Under the pieces are notes generated by a model. It did no database searches. It saw only the letters and a list, made by a program, of their open reading frames with translations, and was not told the DNA's origin. Shown piece by piece: positions 60,740 through 64,000 of a stretch of 64,000 nucleotides of DNA. Location: contig JADWOT020000292.1 in the NCBI GenBank assembly GCA_036345935.2, positions 1-64,000 of the forward strand, given 5' to 3'. Position 1 is the first letter of the stretch. Each line of letters begins with the position of its first letter. Both the position numbers and the translations under genes were made by a program. Origin of the DNA: Taenia hydatigena. Lineage: Eukaryota; Platyhelminthes; Cestoda; Cyclophyllidea; Taeniidae.

Positions 60740-62370
60740 CGAATCGCTTAACATCGGCGATGAGGATGCCACAACACAACAAGCTCATTCGCAATTGAAA
60801 AAATTTAGCACACTTTGGATGCTGAGATACTAGCCTTTCCGTGAAGTGTGTGCTTTGTGAACATTACGTACATGCTCCTGACATAAGTGTGTGCATAAAT
60901 CTAGCAGCATTTACGTAGCATAAGTACAGTTTTAATCAATTTCGTCTCCTGTTTAATGCCAAAAATCCTGGTTTGACTCGAATTCCTTGTGATACCCGCA
61001 CACCGCTGCAACCTACAAGTCTTTTCAATGCTAGAAGCGTGTCAGCCTTTGCAAGGATAATCTTACTTTGCAGTGGACAATAGCTGATAGTTTCAAAGGA
61101 AGCTGAAGAACGAAACCATTCTTAAGTGCTACATCAGCTTCAGAAGAGTAAGACTGATCAAATCAAGGTGATCATAAGTAACTAACCGCTTAGTTTGAGA
61201 ACCGTAGGACAACGACTAGTGGCTCCTTCTTCCAGTCTTCTTAATGCCACCAGCATCACTGTTTCTGCACGAAGTCGTCACTGCGGATAAAGCGCACAAC
61301 ACCCTCTCACCGGGCTTCCTTATTCATTAAAAATAGCGTGATTTCACGATCTCTGACTACTAGGCGAGTCGTCGACCACTGATCCTCTTTTAAATCCTGA
61401 TAGGTTGATTGGCTTCTTGACAGTGATCCTGCAGGACTGATGTTCAATCGGGAACACCAACTTAGCGCCAGCGTCCTAAAATTGCCTGGTTGGAGTAAAG
61501 CGAATGCTCTTACCTGATCGTTCATGGAATAATGTGAAATTGAAGAGGTGCTACCAGATAATGCGCTAGAATGGTGGAAGCTTGCGAGCGAATAAGAACA
61601 GGAGCGAAGGATGCATGATGGGTGAGTTGCCTCCGCGGTGGAATCCGGCATTTGGAGGTATGGACATGGCATCTGCATTTCTCGTTCCCAAAGGTCATCC
61701 GCAGATGGCACGACGAATTCGCAAGATCGACTGAAAGTACGGTTGCAATGCGATGTTTCAAGTCAACTATAATTGTTGCCTTAATGGTGAAATTCATGAG
61801 TAAGTAGGCAGCCAAAAGCAGTGATAAACACTTCATCAGCAACTAAAATATTTTTACTGTAGTGCCTTTGAATATTTCCAAGAATAAAAGGCAAAGAACC
61901 TTAACATTTAATCTAAAGTAGACTAAGCAGTAATGAAGTTGGGCGCAATTTTGTCTGGTTCATCATAGATGAAGATTGCACAAGTCATTGTCATCATGTC
62001 AGCAAACCATCAAGCACAAATGACAACTGTGCTTCAGAGCATAGAACGAAACGCAAGAGTCTGATTTACAGCGGAATATTCTGTCTCACCGAAAATAAGC
62101 TATCTGAGAGCCCTTTAGGCCTTCCCACTTCACCGCAGCAGCTGCTCTGCCACTCATAGTAACAAGGTTTAACACTCCTCTATCAAGAGGATGAAAGTTC
62201 TCTCATCTGCACGTGCCCACGAGCTTTTGGGAAGATATACAGGTTTGAGGAATGAGGTTTATTCCGCATGAGGAAGAAAAGTGCGTTTAAGCATTATAGT
62301 TTCTTAATGTTATTCAGCATAGCTTTTGGAAGAGAGGAGAGATGGGGCGAAATAAATGCACAAAATCCCA
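60740..62370. other. Intergenic, no supported gene
   Basis: A 134-codon minus frame at 61307-61711 and overlapping ones show no family signature. Confidence 0.4.
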
Positions 62371-62372
62371 TC

Positions 62373-63587
62373 TTAAAGGTGATTTTGTGAACACGAAAGT
62401 CCGGCGTACACGGAAGGGTCAGAGTGCTGATGAGAATAGAAACCAGTAGTGACTTCCACCTCCACCTTCTCAAAGTACCATCGTTCCATTTCATCGTAAG
62501 CCTCCTGCTCATAGTCGGCGTGAAATTTATTGGCCGAGATGTACGGTGCCCTCTTCAGCATGTTGACATGCACCATGCCCAAAATGCATACGTCACGCAC
62601 GAATTTCGTTTCGCAAGGTAAATCGTAACCCAACCAAATAACATACTTTCCCAGAAAATTCATTCGTGTTTCAGAACTTGGCAAAGGAGAGGTGAGACAG
62701 GCTCCAGGCAGTCCCAGATGCGAATTGTAAGCAAGTGTGGGGAAAAACAGCTCATCCGGATGTTTAAAGACGTCGTGTTCAACAATCACACTCCGAATTG
62801 GTTCCACTCGCCTTCCTAGGATCGCCTCTTCCAAGAACTCACGACGATACGCACCGTAAATGGAACCCTTGAACCACGTGGCCTGCAAATCACACAAAAC
62901 AATGAAGGACAATATTTTAAGCTGTACAACAGAGGAAGAGGTGGCAATGCACTCACTTTAAGCGGTAGCTTTGCATCGCCTACCCAATCCTTGTGCTCAT
63001 CGATGGAAAGGGATTCAATGAGATTGGAACCGTTGAGAGCCTTTAAGGCTGCAATCAATTCGAGATTGGTGCGAAGAGGAAAATCCTGTCCCACCAAGTT
63101 GATAAGGTACTTCCACGAGGAATGTCGTCGAAGAGCTTGCGCTCCGCAGACCAGTTGTGGCAGTAGAACACTCTCATCACCCCATTTCACCTCAACACGT
63201 TGGGACCGAAACGTTTTGCCATGTGATTCGGAGCACCCAGGAAGTCCTGATTCGACCGCAAATCGGCATGAATGCAGTAGTAGTTGTTCTTCCTATAGAT
63301 CATTCGCAGTAGACGCGCTATCTGTAGAGGATCTTTGTGGACGACTAATGTAAACGCTATGTCCATATCCCCATCCCTTTTGTTCACAATGAGGAATTTG
63401 CGGCGAAATTTTCGGCATCTTGAATGTAAGGGCGAATTGACAGCGACGAAATAGTCCAACTCACGTTTCAGCATTCTATTAACTGCTTCTTTCCTCCCGA
63501 TTTTGGTACCAATGAGAATAATCAAGGCCACAGTTATTAAACCCAAGATCGTGGTAAAAGCAGCTCTTCTGTGGCAATGGATGTTCA
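62373..63587 (-). CDS. Beta-1,6-N-acetylglucosaminyltransferase-like (core-2/GT14), one frame break
   Basis: Golgi type II enzyme family that adds beta-1,6-GlcNAc branches to O-glycans from UDP-GlcNAc. ATG at 63587; anchor at about residues 9-31 (TTILGLITVALIILIGT). Then DMDIAFTLVVHKDPLQIARL and RMIYRKNNYYCIHADLRS, the first GT14 block. After a frame break at about 63188-63200 the neighbouring frame gives WGDESVLLPQLV, SSWKYLINLVGQDFPLRTNL and ALNGSNLIESL up to LPLK. A 74 bp intron (62956-62883, GTGAGT..TTTGCAG) leads to ATWFKGSIYGAYRREFLEEA, HPDELFFPTLAYN (Glu where core-2 enzymes have the catalytic base), FVRDVCILGMVHVNML and ANKFHADYE, ending at 62373. About 380 residues, near family length. 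Only the frame break (GTGTTGAGGTGAAATGG) prevents a full product: a sequence error, or a very young pseudogene. Confidence 0.88.
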
Positions 63588-63619
63588 TATTGATGTCTAC
63601 AAAGGAACAAATCGTCAAT

Positions 63620-64000
63620 AATAAGTCAAAACCACGAAAGAGTCTTCCATACTTTCAAAGCATAAATTTATTGGGTGAAAGAAGTGTGCTTCCTCATTAA
63701 CCGAGTTCTTTGTCGAACTGTATCGTCTTGCGTGCTGTTGCCTCTGCTGGAGGAAGTCTTGCCTAACTGATCACTGCTTGAGTGAATGGCGCTGAGGTAT
63801 GTGAGTGTATGAATGTCAGCCTATGACTGCGCCTATTGAATTTCACTAAAATACTTAGGTGAAATGGCACACGAAGATCTGTGAGAAGCCGCCAATGAGG
63901 GTGGTTTGAGGGCCTAATCACACCTTCAGCAAATATGTAAGAAGCGAGACCGTGGACATTAGCCTAGTTGTTTGCAAAGACGTGGAGTTGAATGAGACAG
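63620..64000. other. Upstream flank of the GT14 gene
   Basis: Should hold the 5' UTR and promoter of the gene starting at 63587. A possible acceptor (CTGTAG at about 63597-63602) just before the ATG leaves room for a non-coding first exon. No clear TATA element. Confidence 0.3.

Overview
The window looks like nuclear DNA of a parasitic flatworm, most likely a tapeworm with a large, repeat-rich genome (an inference). Coding signal comes in short exons with GT..AG introns, some only about 40-75 bp long. Dispersed and inverted repeats are dense, there are long microsatellites and one run of N, and the recognisable genes are type II Golgi glycosyltransferases of families expanded in flatworms. 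Codon use, splice sites and intron-retaining gene relics rule out bacterial or viral DNA.

Region by region. 0.3-0.5 kb (-): first exon of a type II membrane protein leaving the window. 2.6-2.85 kb: LTR-like repeat. 2.9-3.6 kb (+): decayed GT14 (core-2 type beta-1,6-GlcNAc transferase) gene. 3.75 kb: (TG)n. 4.3-5.35 kb: dispersed repeat modules p and z. 8.9-9.3 kb (-): first exon of a probable GT31-like transferase. 14.0-18.3 kb (-): a well-preserved multi-exon alpha-1,3-fucosyltransferase (GT10), with a near-identical 372 bp inverted repeat placed in its intron 4 and just upstream of its first coding exon. 18.9-23.8 kb and 36.6-44.2 kb: two copies of one long repeat unit in opposite orientation; the second is interrupted by extra DNA. 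26.9-29.2 kb: three GT14 first-exon fragments, two in tandem and one inverted. 46.3-47.9 kb: inverted copies of modules p/z and of the LTR-like repeat. 49-56.5 kb: GC-richer segment with an unidentified multi-exon gene, best read on the minus strand, and a 479 bp gap inside a (TCC)n tract. 56.66-58.96 kb (-): intron-retaining methionine aminopeptidase type 1 pseudogene. 59.15-60.0 kb (+): broken Ty3/Gypsy integrase followed by a partial LTR-like repeat. 62.4-63.6 kb (-): GT14 gene, complete except for one frame break.

Together the recognisable genes point to Golgi glycan synthesis: fucosylation (GT10), GlcNAc branching (GT14, five copies in different states of decay) and probably galactosylation (GT31-like). 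They sit in a region shaped by duplication, inversion and insertion. Most of the rest carries no gene I can support.
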